The notes beneath the pieces are model-generated. The model made no database searches. It was given only the letters and a program-made list of their open reading frames with translations, and had not been told where the DNA came from. Source: Xylanibacter muris (GTDB lineage Bacteria > Bacteroidota > Bacteroidia > Bacteroidales > Bacteroidaceae). Taken from it: DNA of 64,000 nucleotides. Shown here piece by piece: positions 54,418 to 63,410 of the stretch. The first letter of the stretch is position 1; each line of letters opens with the position of its first letter. The stretch spans positions 62,001 through 126,000 of the forward strand of contig NZ_JABKKF010000007.1 in the NCBI RefSeq assembly GCF_013166605.1, written 5' to 3'. A program made the position numbers and the translations under genes.

Positions 54418-56346
54418 ATGGAAGGAATGAGACTATGGATGTTTCTGCTTTTAGGATGCGTGATGTCTGTAAGCAGTGTGGAGGCAAAGAAGGCTGTGGT
54501 CAGAGTGAAACATCCCGGCACGTTGTCGAAGCTTGTCGGTGAACGGAATAAATACCGTATTACCGACATTACAGTACGCGGAGTCATAAATAATGACGAC
54601 ATACGTTTCTTGCGTGATATTTGCGGGCGGGGAGCAGGTATGGAGACAACCGGAGGCAAGGTGCGCTCGGTCAACCTGCGCGATGTGGAGTTCTCTAAAG
54701 GAGGGCAGCCGTTTCTTGACGGACAGAAAGCATACCGCGCATACGTCACAAGTGAGCATACCGTGCCAGACTGCATGTTCTTCATGTGTCCTGTAGAGAA
54801 TATAATTCTGCCTGTACACACTGATACTGTCGGACATTGGGCTCTGAGCAGGACATCATTGCGGACGCTCGACTTCCCACGGGAAGCATACATACACAGC
54901 AATGTGCTTACAGATGATTCCATGCTGACGGAACTCACCCTTCCTGTACTTTCCTGGAAAGACAGGTCTGTGAGAAGACTGCTGGAAGGCTTGAAGTCAT
55001 TGAGGAAACTGGTGTTTCGCGATGTGGAATACATTTCCGGCGGTACATTTGAAAGGATGCCTGCACTTGAGGAACTGACTTTCAGCGGATTTGTGGGACA
55101 CATCGACGGTTATTGCGTGAATGAAATGCCACGTTTGTGCAGCATACGTTTTGACGGAACGGTTATGAGTACGGGTGGCTCACAGTTTGTCAAAGACTGT
55201 CCGGAACTGGAAAATATTGTCTTTGGAGGAACAGTGTTCCGCACTTGCTATGGCAATGCCGTGAACTGTCCTAAATTCAAGGGATATATAGTGATGGGGC
55301 GTGTAGTGAGCAGTGAATGTCCGGAAGCAATCCCGGCCACACCTTCCGCTTCGTGGGGAAAGGCCGATGGATGGGCTGAGGCATTCAGACAGGCAGAGGA
55401 ATGGATATTGCGGAACAAGTACAACAATGAAGGATTCGGTTTTATTGCCATATCCAAAATACCTGTAATAGAGAAGGTGGCGGGTGAAATTGGCGATACG
55501 GCCATGTATGCACGCATGGAGGCAATGAAGGAATCATTGGAAGGAACAGAAGGGAGCACACATCTTGAAACTTTGAAACTTTCATTTCCATACAGGCGTA
55601 CGGGACAGTGTACTCCCGTTATCGGCTATGCTTATCCGTCAGACTCTCTTCTGTGCCGTACACGCGACTACTTTAACCTGGACAGTATAGCCGGTGGCGG
55701 TGATGACATATCACGAATAAAGAATATTCTTTACTGGGTTCATGATCATATTCGTCATGATGGCGGTTCTCCGCGACCTGATTGCCGTCTCAATGCCATT
55801 GAGCTATACGAAGTGTGCCGGCGCGAAAACCGTGGTCTGAACTGCCGTTTCATGGCCATCATGCTGAATGAGATGCTGTTGGCCGAGGGTATTCCGGCAC
55901 GTTATCTCACCTGTCAGTCTCGTGAATGGAGAACGGATCCCGACTGTCATGTAATTAATGTCGCATGGAGTACGTCGCTTGGAAAGTGGGTTTGGATGGA
56001 TCCGTCGTTTGCTGCCTATGCTTCTGATGAGAACGGAGTGCTTCTCCATCCGGGTGAAGTACGTGAGAGGTTGCGCCTTGGGTTGCCCCTGCTGCTTAAT
56101 GAAGATGCCAACTGGAATCACAAGAATAAACAGACGGTAGACAGGTATTTGAAAGATTACATGGCAAAGAATCTTTATGTTATCTCTGCCAATACGCTCA
56201 ACCAGTCTGAGCCGGAAGGGGCGTCAGCGCATCCTCAGGGAACTTCTGTCAGTCTTGTTCCTGATAAGTTCCATTTCCGCGGAAAATATGTGACCTCGGA
56301 CGATGAATATTTTTGGCGGCCGCCAGCCGGCCAGGCCGCACGTTAA
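54418..56346 (+). CDS. Exported transglutaminase-fold protein with N-terminal beta-repeat region
   Basis: The 642-residue protein has a signal peptide (MRLWMFLLLGCVMSVSSVEA) and a BspA-like leucine-rich region from about 30 to 300, with phrases such as LEGLKSLRKLVFRDVEYISGGTFERMPALEELTF. The C-terminal part is a transglutaminase-like domain: Cys in GLNCRFMAIML (about 476), His in DCHVINVAW (about 510) and Asp in WMDPSF (about 527). This fold can be a protease or amidase as well as a cross-linker. It forms a two-gene unit with the barrel upstream and may act at the cell surface on host or dietary peptides. Confidence 0.8.
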   Translation: MEGMRLWMFLLLGCVMSVSSVEAKKAVVRVKHPGTLSKLVGERNKYRITDITVRGVINNDDIRFLRDICGRGAGMETTGGKVRSVNLRDVEFSKGGQPFLDGQKAYRAYVTSEHTVPDCMFFMCPVENIILPVHTDTVGHWALSRTSLRTLDFPREAYIHSNVLTDDSMLTELTLPVLSWKDRSVRRLLEGLKSLRKLVFRDVEYISGGTFERMPALEELTFSGFVGHIDGYCVNEMPRLCSIRFDGTVMSTGGSQFVKDCPELENIVFGGTVFRTCYGNAVNCPKFKGYIVMGRVVSSECPEAIPATPSASWGKADGWAEAFRQAEEWILRNKYNNEGFGFIAISKIPVIEKVAGEIGDTAMYARMEAMKESLEGTEGSTHLETLKLSFPYRRTGQCTPVIGYAYPSDSLLCRTRDYFNLDSIAGGGDDISRIKNILYWVHDHIRHDGGSPRPDCRLNAIELYEVCRRENRGLNCRFMAIMLNEMLLAEGIPARYLTCQSREWRTDPDCHVINVAWSTSLGKWVWMDPSFAAYASDENGVLLHPGEVRERLRLGLPLLLNEDANWNHKNKQTVDRYLKDYMAKNLYVISANTLNQSEPEGASAHPQGTSVSLVPDKFHFRGKYVTSDDEYFWRPPAGQAAR

Positions 56347-56487
56347 GGCGGTTGTCCGCTATAGGACATCAGAGAAAAGTGCAGATTGGCTTTTTCATGA
56401 AGACGTATTACGGAACATGTGTTATTAAAGGTGTTTTAAAAATAATTAATTGTCACGCTTAATGTATATTTTATGAGATAAAATCAG

Positions 56488-56495
56488 TAACTTTG
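56488..56495 (+). promoter_or_regulatory. Predicted -7 element of the Nif3 gene
   Basis: TAACTTTG at 56488-56495 matches the consensus; no clear -33 box. The leader would be about 30 nt. Confidence 0.4.
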
Positions 56496-56529
56496 CAAAC
56501 TGAAAAGTTATCATAAAGCTACATTAAGC

Positions 56530-57309
56530 GTGAAGATTAAGGAAGTGGTGAGTGCCCTTGAACGATTCGCGCCTTTGCCATTGCAGGAAGACTGGGACAA
56601 TGCCGGCCTGCAAATAGGATTAACGGAGGCGGAAGCATCAGGGGCTTTATTGTGTCTTGATGTGACTGAAAGCATTGTGGATGAGGCAATTGCCAGACAT
56701 TGTAATCTCATTGTGTCGCATCATCCGTTGTTGTTTCGCGGGCTGAAAGTAATCTCGGATGCGGATTACGTGCAAAGAACAGTAATGAAAGCCATACGGA
56801 ATGATATCTGTATAGTGTCCATGCATACAAATATGGATAATGCCCGTGGGGGAGTGAATTTCATGATTGCGGAAAAACTCGGTCTCGCTGATGTCGGTTT
56901 CCTGTCGTGCGGCTCTGCCGCTGATTCGGGAAGCGGAGTGACGGGAATGTTTGCCGAAGGCATGGGTGCGGAGGATTTCACGTCATTGGTGAAAGGTGTG
57001 TTTAATGTGGAGTGTCTGCAATGCAATGAACTGCTGCATAGGAAAATAAGAAAGGTCGCGGTTTGCGGTGGAGCCGGTGATTTCCTTCTCGGCAAGGCCG
57101 TGGAGGCCGGTGCTGACGCGTTCATTACAGGCGAGATGCACTATCATGTATATTTCGGATACGAGCAGAAAATACAGATATGCGTGACAGGGCATTATCA
57201 GAGTGAACAGTTTACAAATGAAATATTTAAATCAATAATAACGGAAGAGTGTCCGGGGCTGCCTGTCGTGATGGCGGAGACGAATACGAATCCAATAATT
57301 TACGTATAA
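56530..57309 (+). CDS. Nif3-like dinuclear metal-centre protein
   Basis: The 259-residue protein starts with GTG (MKIKEVVSALERFAPLPLQEDWDNAGLQIG) and carries the metal ligands in VSHHPLLFRGLK, SMHTNMDNARGG and GEMHYHVYFGYEQ. The family forms hexamers and is often annotated as type 2 GTP cyclohydrolase I, though the reaction is debated. The zinc ribbon gene follows six bases later; this Nif3-zinc ribbon pair is common in Bacteroidetes. Confidence 0.93.
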   Translation: MKIKEVVSALERFAPLPLQEDWDNAGLQIGLTEAEASGALLCLDVTESIVDEAIARHCNLIVSHHPLLFRGLKVISDADYVQRTVMKAIRNDICIVSMHTNMDNARGGVNFMIAEKLGLADVGFLSCGSAADSGSGVTGMFAEGMGAEDFTSLVKGVFNVECLQCNELLHRKIRKVAVCGGAGDFLLGKAVEAGADAFITGEMHYHVYFGYEQKIQICVTGHYQSEQFTNEIFKSIITEECPGLPVVMAETNTNPIIYV

Positions 57310-57315
57310 AGTATT

Positions 57316-58146
57316 ATGGCAAAGAAAGTTAATGCGGAATTTTCCGTGGAAGACAAACTGAAGACTCTTTATCAGCTTCAGACCACCCATTCGGCAATCA
57401 AGGAAAAGGAGAACTTGCGCGGTGAGCTTCCAAAGGCTGTGAAGGATTTGGAGGATGAGATAGAAGGACTCACCACACGTGTTCTGAAGATAAAGAATGA
57501 GATAGATGAATTCCAGACGGCCATTTCCTTGAAGAAAGGCGAGGTGGAGAAAGCACAAATCAGTGTAAACCGCTACAAGGAGCAGCTGAATGATGTGAAG
57601 AACAACCGCGAGTATGACACATTGAGCAAGGAAATCGAGTTTCAGACGCTTGAGATTGAACTTTGCAATAAGAAGATAAGGGAGGCGGATGCAAAGGTGA
57701 ATGTCAAGACAGTTGAGCTTCAGGAAACGGAAGAGGCAATAGATGTGCGTCGCAAGGATCTGGAAATGAAGAAGAGCGAGCTTGACGAGATAGTGGAAGA
57801 GACACGTGCCGAGGAAGAGATTCTAAGGGAAAGGGTAAGTGAGCTCGAGACAAAGGTAGATCCGCGTTTGCTTTCTTCTTTCGAACGCATACGTAATGGG
57901 GCACGCAATGGCTTGGCTGTAGTATGCGTGCAGCGTGATGCTTGCGGCGGATGCTTCAACAAGATTCCTCCACAGCGTCAGCTTGATATCAAGATGCATA
58001 AGAAGATTATCGTTTGCGAGTATTGCGGACGTATTCTCATCGACCCTGAGTTTGCGGGAATAAAGACGGACAAGGTTGCTGACGATAAGAAAAAAACACG
58101 TAAGCGTGCTATACGTAAGACTACAAAGAAAACAGAGGAGGAGTAA
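57316..58146 (+). CDS. Coiled-coil protein with C-terminal C4 zinc ribbon
   Basis: The 276-residue protein is a long coiled coil (residues 10-180) followed by a zinc ribbon with four cysteines in two pairs: CGGCFNKIPP and CEYCGRILIDP. A Lys/Arg-rich tail ends it. Homologues next to nif3 are proposed RNA- or nucleic-acid-binding helper proteins; in chlamydiae a relative (CdsZ) assists type III secretion. The role here is unknown. It is the second gene of the pair and ends before a strong hairpin. Confidence 0.88.
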   Translation: MAKKVNAEFSVEDKLKTLYQLQTTHSAIKEKENLRGELPKAVKDLEDEIEGLTTRVLKIKNEIDEFQTAISLKKGEVEKAQISVNRYKEQLNDVKNNREYDTLSKEIEFQTLEIELCNKKIREADAKVNVKTVELQETEEAIDVRRKDLEMKKSELDEIVEETRAEEEILRERVSELETKVDPRLLSSFERIRNGARNGLAVVCVQRDACGGCFNKIPPQRQLDIKMHKKIIVCEYCGRILIDPEFAGIKTDKVADDKKKTRKRAIRKTTKKTEEE

Positions 58147-58158
58147 AATACAGATTAA

Positions 58159-58212
58159 TATGCTTTGAGGCAGTATGGGCGTTTTTTCACCCATACTGCC
58201 TCAAAGCATATA
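58159..58212. terminator. Hairpin after the zinc ribbon gene
   Basis: A perfect stem of 23 bases (from 58159, core TGCTTTGAGGCAGTATGGG) encloses a six-T loop. No T run follows on the plus strand, so it may also act as an mRNA-stabilising or bidirectional structure. Confidence 0.7.
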
Positions 58213-58325
58213 TAAAGGTTGTAACCTTTGTGGCGTTCGCTTGTGACATTGTCCGCCTGTCGGGTTTAAGGTAAAAGGGAATATGTTTCAGCAGCACCTC
58301 ATCCGTAAGGGAAGATATTTTAATG

Positions 58326-58775
58326 TTAAATGTTTTCGTAGTCAGGAATGTCTTCCAGAAATAAATATTTTTGATTGCAATAATCCATTTTACAACAATA
58401 ATGGTTTATGCCGTTGCTGACTATCAGGTAGTCTACATGCAACAGCATGTTGTATATGGAAATCTGTTCAAACACATTCTGTGTGAGTTCTATTTCCGGT
58501 GCCTTGTATTCGATGATTATTTTCGGTGTGAGTGTAGTATCATATAACACACTGTCGCAACGTAGCCGTTTTGTGCCTATTCTCAGTTCAACTTCGTTTG
58601 CGAGATAGGCGGCAGGGTAGTTTTTGTGTTCTATTAAATAATGTATGAAGTGTTGTCGCACCCATTCCTCCGGAGTAAGCGCGACGTATTTTCTTCTGAG
58701 AATGTCGAAAACTTCCGTTTTTTTATTGTTATGTCTGATTCTGATATTATAGGGCGGAAGGTTTAGTCTGTACAT
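58326..58775 (-). CDS. HsdR N-terminal-like (HSDR_N_2) nuclease-fold protein
   Basis: The 149-residue protein has the PD-(D/E)XK pattern: Glu in VRQHFIHYLIEHKNYP, Asp in RLRCDSVLYD and Glu-x-Lys in IIEYKAPE. This is the stand-alone version of the type I restriction N-domain, very common in Bacteroidetes near holA. A restriction role is doubtful. It is divergent from holA. Confidence 0.85.
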   Translation of the reverse strand: MYRLNLPPYNIRIRHNNKKTEVFDILRRKYVALTPEEWVRQHFIHYLIEHKNYPAAYLANEVELRIGTKRLRCDSVLYDTTLTPKIIIEYKAPEIELTQNVFEQISIYNMLLHVDYLIVSNGINHYCCKMDYCNQKYLFLEDIPDYENI

Positions 58776-58794
58776 CTTTATTTTTATTTTATTA

Positions 58795-58826
58795 TTTCGC
58801 TTAGTCGGATTTTTACATTATCTTTG
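58795..58826 (+). promoter_or_regulatory. Predicted promoter of holA
   Basis: TTTC at 58795-58798, 20 bases, then TATCTTTG at 58819-58826, giving a leader of about 110 nt. Confidence 0.5.
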
Positions 58827-58943
58827 TACTTGTGATAAGAGCGGTATCAAGGTTGTCACCAAATGTGAGCCTGATATGTTTTCATTCATGGAAACATCGC
58901 TTATGGTACATGCAAAGTTAACAAATAAAATTCGTATAGAGTA

Positions 58944-59972
58944 ATGGCGGATACTAAAACTGCAACTTTTGAAAGCATAATGCATGATCTGAAGGCAAGG
59001 AGATTCATGCCCGTATACTATCTTATGGGTGATGAGTCTTATTATATAGACAAGATTTCCGATTATATTGCAGATAATGTATTACCACCCGAAGAGCGTG
59101 ATTTCAATCAGACAGTGATGTTCGGTTCGGATGTTACTGCCGCTCAGATAGCGGATGCTGCAAAACGGTATCCCATGATGTCGGAATACCAGGTGTTGAT
59201 TGTAAAGGAGGCGCAGAATATTAAAAATACGGATGCACTTGAATTTTATATAAAATCTCCGCTCGGTTCGACTATTCTTGTGTTATGCCATAAAAACGGT
59301 TTCATAGACAAGCGTAAAAAATCTCTTGTGGCAGCTATAGAGAAAAACGGAGTTCTTTTCGAAAGCAAGAAATTGCGTGAGCGTGACCTGCCGGTGTTTA
59401 TTGAAAAATATCTTCTTGCAAGAAGTGTGGGCATTGACCCGAAGTCTCAGCAGATGATTGCGGATTCTGTTGGCGCGGATTTGAGCAGGTTGACCGGAGA
59501 GCTTGATAAACTCGTGTTGGCCTTGCCTGAAAACGACCGGAGGGTGACTCCTCAAGTAGTGGAGGAACAGGTAGGGGTGAGCAAGGATTTTAATGCCTTT
59601 GAATTGAGGGATGCCATCGTAAACAGGAATGTTTTAAAGGCAAATGCCATTGTGAAATATTTTAACGAAAATCCAAAGGCGGGAAGTATATATGCTTTAC
59701 TACCGATGCTCTTCAGTTACTTTCAGAATCTTATGATGGCATATTATTGTCCCCAAAGAGACAGTCAGGATGCTGTTGCAAAATGGTTGGATCTGCGTTC
59801 TCCGTGGGCGGCCAAAGACTATATGATTGGTATGCGGAATTTCTCTGGTGTGAAAGTTCTCCAAATTATTTCGCAAATAAGGATTGCAGATGCCAAAAGT
59901 AAGGGATTGGATAACCCAAATACGCCTCCGGGAGAGCTGATGAAAGAGCTTCTTTTCTTCATTTTGCACTAA
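58944..59972 (+). CDS. holA: DNA polymerase III subunit delta
   Basis: The delta subunit opens the sliding clamp as part of the clamp loader. The 342-residue protein has the delta-type start MPVYYLMGDESYYIDKISDYI, a AAA+-like fold without Walker motifs (QVLIVKEAQNIKN, STILVLCHKN) and the C-terminal collar domain. Length and blocks fit HolA. It is followed by a terminator-like hairpin near 60003-60035. Confidence 0.92.
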   Translation: MADTKTATFESIMHDLKARRFMPVYYLMGDESYYIDKISDYIADNVLPPEERDFNQTVMFGSDVTAAQIADAAKRYPMMSEYQVLIVKEAQNIKNTDALEFYIKSPLGSTILVLCHKNGFIDKRKKSLVAAIEKNGVLFESKKLRERDLPVFIEKYLLARSVGIDPKSQQMIADSVGADLSRLTGELDKLVLALPENDRRVTPQVVEEQVGVSKDFNAFELRDAIVNRNVLKANAIVKYFNENPKAGSIYALLPMLFSYFQNLMMAYYCPQRDSQDAVAKWLDLRSPWAAKDYMIGMRNFSGVKVLQIISQIRIADAKSKGLDNPNTPPGELMKELLFFILH

Positions 59973-60002
59973 AAAAAAGCTTTTTTGCCCTAATTTTTTT
60001 CT

Positions 60003-60035
60003 AAAAGCATCCTTTTTCAAGGGTGCTTTTTTGGT
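60003..60035 (+). terminator. Terminator after holA
   Basis: AAAGCATCC pairs with GGGTGCTTT around a TTTTTCAA loop and runs into six T. Confidence 0.75.
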
Positions 60036-60747
60036 ATTCAAATGCCACGTAATCAGTAGCTTGAATCATATTTACCCCTCTCATTTTTGCCTTTTTTTGA
60101 GTTTTACGACCGTTGATTCGGAATTCTTCAAAATTTCAATTTTTACTTTAATCACACAATAATGAATTTACCGTTAACAACTGTTTGCATTTGGATTACT
60201 GAAATTTACAACCATAAAGCAAGAAGATAAAATAGTATATTTACAAAACAAAACAAGGCGGTTGCAGCACCCTACGCCTTAGTTTATGTTTATGAATTCA
60301 GCTTTATAAACATAAAACATGAGTTTAAAGAATAAAATCTATATATATACATTTATGATAATATTAATATATATTACTGATAATCATCATGTTTATAGTA
60401 TTTATTAAATAAAAAGTAGATGTTTTTATGCTTTTTATATGATATATGCATTCTTTTCTATAAAAGCTTTTAATAATTATATATATAAATAAATGGTAGT
60501 CAGTATATTATATATTATATATCAGAAAGAAATACAGGCATGTAAACGTATTTCAAGTGTATTTTTAGAGATGTAAATGCTGTATATATACAATAATATA
60601 TTTTATTTTGTGGTATTTATAAATACAAATGTAAATATCAGATATCAAAATCTATCATAAATCTTTTGCATAATTGGAATAAAAGCTTTACCTTTGTAAA
60701 ATCAAATAAAAAAGAGGGAAAAACCCCTTTAAGCATGTTTTTTTAAT
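60036..60747. other. Non-coding AT-rich stretch before the XRE gene
   Basis: From 60255 two hairpins follow each other: AAGGCG with CGCCTT (60255-60280) and TTTATGTTTAT with ATAAACATAAA (60283-60315). From about 60330 to 60660 the sequence is mostly A and T with TATATA runs. No coding frame and no DnaA-box cluster are visible. Confidence 0.5.
60665..60696 (+). promoter_or_regulatory. Predicted promoter of the XRE gene
   Basis: TTTG at 60665-60668, 20 bases, then TACCTTTG at 60689-60696. Confidence 0.65.
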
Positions 60748-61215
60748 ATGAAAGATAGAATTAGACAGGTAATGGAGTCGTTGCACATGACTCAACAAGA
60801 CTTTGCTCAGTTTATAGATGTGTCCCCTGCCTCATTGAGCAGTATCTTTAATGGACGTACAAAACCAACGCTTAATATTGTAGAAGCGATTAAAAAGAAA
60901 AAATCCAACATCAATACTGATTGGCTCATGTTTGGTTCTGGAAGTATGTATATGTCGGAAAATGGCAATGCAGACGATAAGGTGGAAAATGTTATTGAGG
61001 GGCATGAACAGTTGTTGGATTTTGGTGTGGTTGATAATCCCCCCCTATCGAATGATGTTCCGGAGTATCATCATGATAATGGTGTAAGGAATACACATCA
61101 TGATATCGTTAATGAAGAAGTGAAATATATTGACAAACCTAAACGCAGGGTAACGGAGATAAGGGTTTATTATGATGATCAGACTTATGAGACTTTCGTT
61201 CCGTTTTCAAAGTGA
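60748..61215 (+). CDS. Helix-turn-helix transcriptional regulator (XRE/CI-like)
   Basis: The 155-residue protein has an N-terminal helix-turn-helix (TQQDFAQFIDVSPASLSSIFNGR, residues 13-35). A linker rich in Asp, Asn and His follows, and a C-terminal beta-rich tail (VTEIRVYYDDQTYETFVPF). The HTH resembles phage repressors, but the protein is shorter and lacks a cleavable peptidase domain. Similar stand-alone regulators are widespread in Bacteroidales. The long AT-rich upstream region may be its binding site. Confidence 0.85.
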   Translation: MKDRIRQVMESLHMTQQDFAQFIDVSPASLSSIFNGRTKPTLNIVEAIKKKKSNINTDWLMFGSGSMYMSENGNADDKVENVIEGHEQLLDFGVVDNPPLSNDVPEYHHDNGVRNTHHDIVNEEVKYIDKPKRRVTEIRVYYDDQTYETFVPFSK

Positions 61216-61392
61216 CACGGATAGATAGGAAAAACAAATTTCCATCTGATTTTCCACATGGCACCTAACAAAAGCATGTTCCTATTCGTGGATGTTTATG
61301 CCGGACTTTTTCACATAGTGACATCGATTTGCGATGTGGATAATGTATAGTATTCTAAAGTTTTGCTTCCAATAGAATTAATAATGCAATAT

Positions 61393-61424
61393 TTTGGTCT
61401 TGTCCTTGATTTGCATTACCTTTG
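61393..61424 (+). promoter_or_regulatory. Predicted promoter of pyrK-pyrD
   Basis: TTTG at 61393-61396, 20 bases, then TACCTTTG at 61417-61424, leaving a leader of about 45 nt. Confidence 0.6.
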
Positions 61425-61472
61425 TAGTCAAAGACAGTATTTAATACCAAGATAACAATTATCGTTCAAAAG

Positions 61473-62276
61473 ATGAAAAAGTATATTCTCGATCTTACAG
61501 TGTCTTTTGTTGAGCATATCAATGATAAGTATGTGTTGATAAAACTCACTTGCGACACTCCTCTTCCAGAGATGCTTCCCGGACAGTTTGTTGAGATTCG
61601 CGTTGATAATTCACCTTCAACATACCTTCGCCGTCCTATTTCCATTAATTTTGTAGACCGTTCCACGAATGAGCTTTGGCTTCTCATTGCTGCTATCGGT
61701 GACGGAACACGTGCTTTGGCTTCTTTAAGCAAGGGAGACACGGTTAATTGTGTATTGCCGTTGGGTAATGGCTTCACTATGCCTCAGTCTTCTTCAGAGA
61801 AGATACTCCTTATAGGAGGTGGTGTAGGTGTAGCTCCGTTGCTCTATATGGGAGCGGAGATGAAACGTATGGGAAATGAGCCTACATTTCTGCTTGGAGC
61901 AAGAAAAGCTTCAGACTTGTTGCTTATGGATGAGTTTAATAAGTATGGCCGTGTATATGTAACAACCGAAGACGGTTCAGGAATATATGATAATGATGTC
62001 GAAGGGATGTGCCAAAAAGGGTTTGTAACGAATCACACGATTCTGCATACATGTAAGTTCGACCGTATATCCACGTGTGGTCCAAAGCCGATGATGATGG
62101 CTGTAGCCGGATATGCGGTAGAGGCAGGTATAGACTGTGAGGTGTCGCTTGAGAATATGATGGCGTGCGGTGTAGGCGCATGCCTATGTTGTGTGGAGAA
62201 GACGACGGACGGGAATATATGTGTGTGTAAAGAAGGACCGGTGTTTAATATTAAGAAATTGTTATGGCATCTTTAA
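61473..62276 (+). CDS. pyrK: Dihydroorotate dehydrogenase electron-transfer subunit
   Basis: PyrK passes electrons from dihydroorotate dehydrogenase to NAD+ through FAD and a [2Fe-2S] cluster. The FAD domain shows [13 protein letters not shown], the NAD domain [16 protein letters not shown], and the cluster cysteines lie in [13 protein letters not shown] with a further Cys about twelve residues on. At 267 residues it is full length. Its end overlaps the pyrD start by 13 bases. Confidence 0.94.
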   Translation: MKKYILDLTVSFVEHINDKYVLIKLTCDTPLPEMLPGQFVEIRVDNSPSTYLRRPISINFVDRSTNELWLLIAAIGDGTRALASLSKGDTVNCVLPLGNGFTMPQSSSEKILLIGGGVGVAPLLYMGAEMKRMGNEPTFLLGARKASDLLLMDEFNKYGRVYVTTEDGSGIYDNDVEGMCQKGFVTNHTILHTCKFDRISTCGPKPMMMAVAGYAVEAGIDCEVSLENMMACGVGACLCCVEKTTDGNICVCKEGPVFNIKKLLWHL

Positions 62277-63175
62277 ATGTAAAAATAAATAACCTTGAGT
62301 TGAAGAATCCGGTGATGACCGCATCGGGTACTTTCGGATATGGTTTGGAATTTGCTGACTTTGTTCCGCTTGATGGTATAGGAGGTATAATAGTAAAGGG
62401 TACGACTCTTAATCCTCGTGAAGGTAATGATTATCCACGCATGGCGGAAACCCATCAGGGAATGCTCAATTGTGTGGGATTGCAAAACAAGGGGGTGGAC
62501 TATTTTTGCAGCAATATATATCCGCAGATAAAGGATATAGATACGAATATGATCGTGAATGTCAGTGGTTCTTCACCGGAAGATTATGCGGAATGCGCTG
62601 CCCGTATAGATATTCTTGAGAATATTCCGGCCATTGAGTTGAATATATCATGTCCTAATGTTAGAGACGGTGGTATGGCATTTGGAGTTACCTGTGAAGG
62701 TGCCGCTTCAGTGGTGCGTGCCGTTCGCAAGCGTTATAATAAGACGCTTATCGTGAAACTGTCGCCAAATGTTACGGATATTGCCGAGATTGCACGCGCA
62801 GTGGAAGCAGAGGGAGCCGACAGCGTTTCGCTTATAAATACTCTTATGGGAATGGCCATTGACATTGAGCGTCGTCGTACTATGCTCAGTATAAATACCG
62901 GAGGACTTAGCGGTCCGTGTGTGAAGCCGGTGGCTTTACGTATGGTATGGCAGGTGGCAAAGGCTGTCAATATACCTGTTATAGGACTTGGAGGAATATC
63001 TTGTGCGGAGGATGCCATAGAATTTCTTATGGCCGGTGCCACAGCCATAGAAATAGGCACTGCAAATTTCATAGACCCTGCTGTAACAATAAAGGTGCGG
63101 GACGGAATAAACGATTGGCTTGATCTTCACGGATGCAATTCTGTAAATGATATAATAGGTGCATTGGAAGCCTGA
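62264..63175 (+). CDS. pyrD: Dihydroorotate dehydrogenase, class 1B catalytic subunit
   Basis: The 303-residue FMN enzyme oxidises dihydroorotate to orotate in pyrimidine synthesis. It has the N-terminal block [29 protein letters not shown] with the catalytic Cys region, and the phosphate-binding [19 protein letters not shown] near the end. The overlap with pyrK shows it is the NAD-linked class 1B form. A terminator follows. Confidence 0.95.
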   Translation: MASLNVKINNLELKNPVMTASGTFGYGLEFADFVPLDGIGGIIVKGTTLNPREGNDYPRMAETHQGMLNCVGLQNKGVDYFCSNIYPQIKDIDTNMIVNVSGSSPEDYAECAARIDILENIPAIELNISCPNVRDGGMAFGVTCEGAASVVRAVRKRYNKTLIVKLSPNVTDIAEIARAVEAEGADSVSLINTLMGMAIDIERRRTMLSINTGGLSGPCVKPVALRMVWQVAKAVNIPVIGLGGISCAEDAIEFLMAGATAIEIGTANFIDPAVTIKVRDGINDWLDLHGCNSVNDIIGALEA

Positions 63176-63196
63176 TTTCATAATATTTTGATATAT

Positions 63197-63241
63197 AACC
63201 GCAATATTTGGCCTCATATTTGCTGATATTGCGGTTTTTTT
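63197..63241 (+). terminator. Terminator of pyrK-pyrD
   Basis: AACCGCAATAT at 63197-63207 pairs perfectly with ATATTGCGGTT at 63226-63236, followed by a T run. Confidence 0.8.
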
Positions 63242-63271
63242 ATTGCTTATAAGATTTTTACCTTATCTTTG
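63242..63271 (+). promoter_or_regulatory. Predicted promoter of the pectate lyase gene
   Basis: ATTG at 63242-63245, 18 bases, then TATCTTTG at 63264-63271. The leader would be about 130 nt. Confidence 0.45.
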
Positions 63272-63410
63272 CATTGTTATAACTGTTATGCTACAGCGGC
63301 GGCATACCATATAAAGAAATGTATATATCTGTTTTGCTGTTGCTGCAACTGTCATATAACAATACTTAAAATAAGAATAATTGAAAAGAAAATAAAGAAC
63401 TTATCAAAAA

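Noticed and set aside
60330..60660. Replication origin in the AT-rich block
   Set aside because: No DnaA boxes (TTATCCACA-like) and no dnaA or dnaN gene are nearby; an AT block alone is not enough.
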